Assembly: GCA_030737835.1 (NCBI GenBank)
Contig: CM060855.1
Span: 8,719,434 to 8,783,433, forward strand
Length of the DNA: 64,000 bases
Origin: Acorus gramineus
Lineage: Eukaryota; Streptophyta; Magnoliopsida; Acorales; Acoraceae
Direction: 5' to 3'
Shown: one piece after another, positions 62,576-64,000 of the stretch
Layout of the letters: each line of letters starts with the position of its first letter
How positions within the stretch are numbered: the first letter of the stretch is position 1
Made by a program: the position numbers and the translations under genes
The notes under the pieces: generated by a model
The model's database searches: none
What the model was told of the DNA's origin: nothing
Seen by the model: the letters and a program-made list of their open reading frames with translations, nothing else

Positions 62576-63572
62576 AGGGCAATACCTTGTGTAGACCACG
62601 CAAGCCAACGCAAGATGATCGAATATTTTGATTTTTTTTAAAGTTATACAAAATATATAGTCTTTTAAATAAATGAGGTACATAAGCTAATGAATTGTAT
62701 GGATATGATTATAAAATAAATGAAAATTACATGATTTATTTAAGAAAAAATGATTCATGCAGTCTCATGTGCAGTTCCCTTTATAGCTCCTAACCATTCT
62801 GTATGATTTTGTTAAGTATGTCTGTTTAATGAAGTATATGTGATATGAAAAGTGAAGTACATATCTAGATAAACCGTTAATTTTTTTTTTTGAAAATATG
62901 AAAGAATATTAGTTTTTTTATAAACTGCATTAGTGGAGTATATATATAACCCAAGAACAATATACACTCTATTAATGAAATGGCTCAATTAGTGTAGTGT
63001 ATAGGTAGCTAGGGAGTTGGGGACTACCTCTAAACTGCATACGAAGTTGCAAAATGAATTGAATGTATGGACACCAACATCACATGTGAGAGTGAGGTTG
63101 AAACTAATTATGTAAAAACTAATATTATTGGCTCATTTTACATTCATTCCCATCCTATTAGAATTTCAAAGAAAATTGCATTTGAATGTTTTTATTTTTA
63201 TATTCATTCATGCACATTCCAAACCAAATTTCTTTTCCAGAAAAATAAGAATTCTATCAAACTGGCCCTGTGTGTCACAACAATCAGACAAAAAACTTTG
63301 AATTTGAGGAGTCCAAAATAAACAAGGCCCTCTTCCCCCGTACACCTCAAAATGATGAGATTGATCGAAGGACCACTGATCAAACGGACACGCAAAATCC
63401 AAGCTCCCCAACGCACCTTACAGGGAGACAGGATCAGGTGAGCCAGAACCTTTTTTTTTTCAATTTTTGGGTTCTTGGCGGATAAACCCAAAACGGAATT
63501 CAAATTTTGAAAAACTACCCCAAACGGTCGAAAATTCAAAAAACACATCTTGTAAAGGCGGGCCAACCTGAA

Positions 63573-63817
63573 CTCTCTCTCTCTCTCTGAATTTATTTTA
63601 AATTTGAACCAACAACAGAGGCTGCTCATATGTATACAAACATAATAATCTAAGCGAATCTCTCTCTCTCTCTCTCTCTCTTCCATTTAAAGGTACCCTT
63701 TTTATTTACTGAGAACCACATTTGGTGATCGTTGTAATCGATCTAACTATCTATTTTAATCGCTTTCAGGGACCCATTTGAGGGAATCAAAGAATCTCAG
63801 CTTCGGTTTCTTTGTAT
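63573..63817 (+). promoter_or_regulatory. Possible 5' leader of a gene beyond the right edge
   Basis: Two CT microsatellites (63573-63588, 63659-63681), then a possible non-coding exon between an acceptor-like CTTTCAG (ending about 63769) and a donor-like TATGTGAGT (about 63817). The same CT pattern precedes other genes here. No start codon can be assigned inside the window. Confidence 0.3.
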
Positions 63818-64000
63818 GTGAGTCCTTATGTTCTGGGTTTTTGTACTAGACCACATTTTTTTCATTTTTTTTGACCAAGTGAGATTTTTGGGTTTAAAAA
63901 TTGTTTTTAGTTAGCTCTATTCTTTTAATCTCTGCTGGTTCATTCTAAGATTTGATTTAGTGATTTTGAGTGATAATCTTTTATGTGCATTGTTCATTGC

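Larger units (their letters stand above)
57975..64000. other. Right-hand intergenic region
   Basis: AT-rich non-coding DNA with two MITEs (59280-59503, 62173-62575), a short tandem repeat (60346-60413), a LINE 3' end (60749-61672) and a CT-rich leader-like stretch at the right edge. No complete gene seen. Confidence 0.55.

Overview
This is nuclear DNA from a flowering plant. The genes are interrupted by GT-AG introns, some 2-4 kb long, and sit in A+T-rich intergenic DNA full of small inverted-repeat elements, SINEs, LINE 3' ends and an LTR element. First exons are strongly GC-rich and later exons AT-rich; such a gradient is commonest in monocots, so a monocot is a weak guess. No bacterial or organellar genes, CRISPR arrays, rRNA or tRNA genes were seen.

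I rebuilt seven protein-coding genes exon by exon by following open frames and splice sites. Each model gives an uninterrupted frame. From left to right: (1) a MEKK1-like MAP kinase kinase kinase, + strand, 4177-16902, 8 exons, 540 aa; (2) an intronless AP2/ERF factor of the ERF014 type, - strand, 23598-24176; (3) a secretory aminoacylase-1-like M20 metallopeptidase, - strand, 30034-35214, 4 exons, 442 aa; (4) a rhomboid-like intramembrane protease, + strand, 38304-42550, 9 exons, 264 aa; (5) a secreted leucine-rich-repeat protein, - strand, 43134-48018, 11 exons, 325 aa; (6) a glutaredoxin-like/DUF836 protein, + strand, 50398-51952, 3 exons, 149 aa; (7) a proline-rich membrane protein of the DUF7036 type, - strand, 54661-57934, 4 exons. 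They look like unrelated neighbours rather than a cluster. The rhomboid and LRR genes converge, 583 bp apart. The right edge (about 63.57-64.0 kb) may hold the 5' leader of an eighth gene.

The rest is mobile or duplicated DNA: a 1-kb direct duplication at the left edge carrying a degenerate exon twice; a gag-only, pol-less LTR element inside kinase intron 4; a probable solo LTR split by a TIR element inside aminoacylase intron 2; a SINE with target-site duplications; several foldback/TIR elements in at least four families; a 93-bp tandem array inside a possible TIR element; and two related LINE 3' ends.

I found no clear new biological system. The observations most worth follow-up are the gag-only element, the three-copy family rich in GGATAC-like motifs, and the TIR element carrying the 93-bp array.
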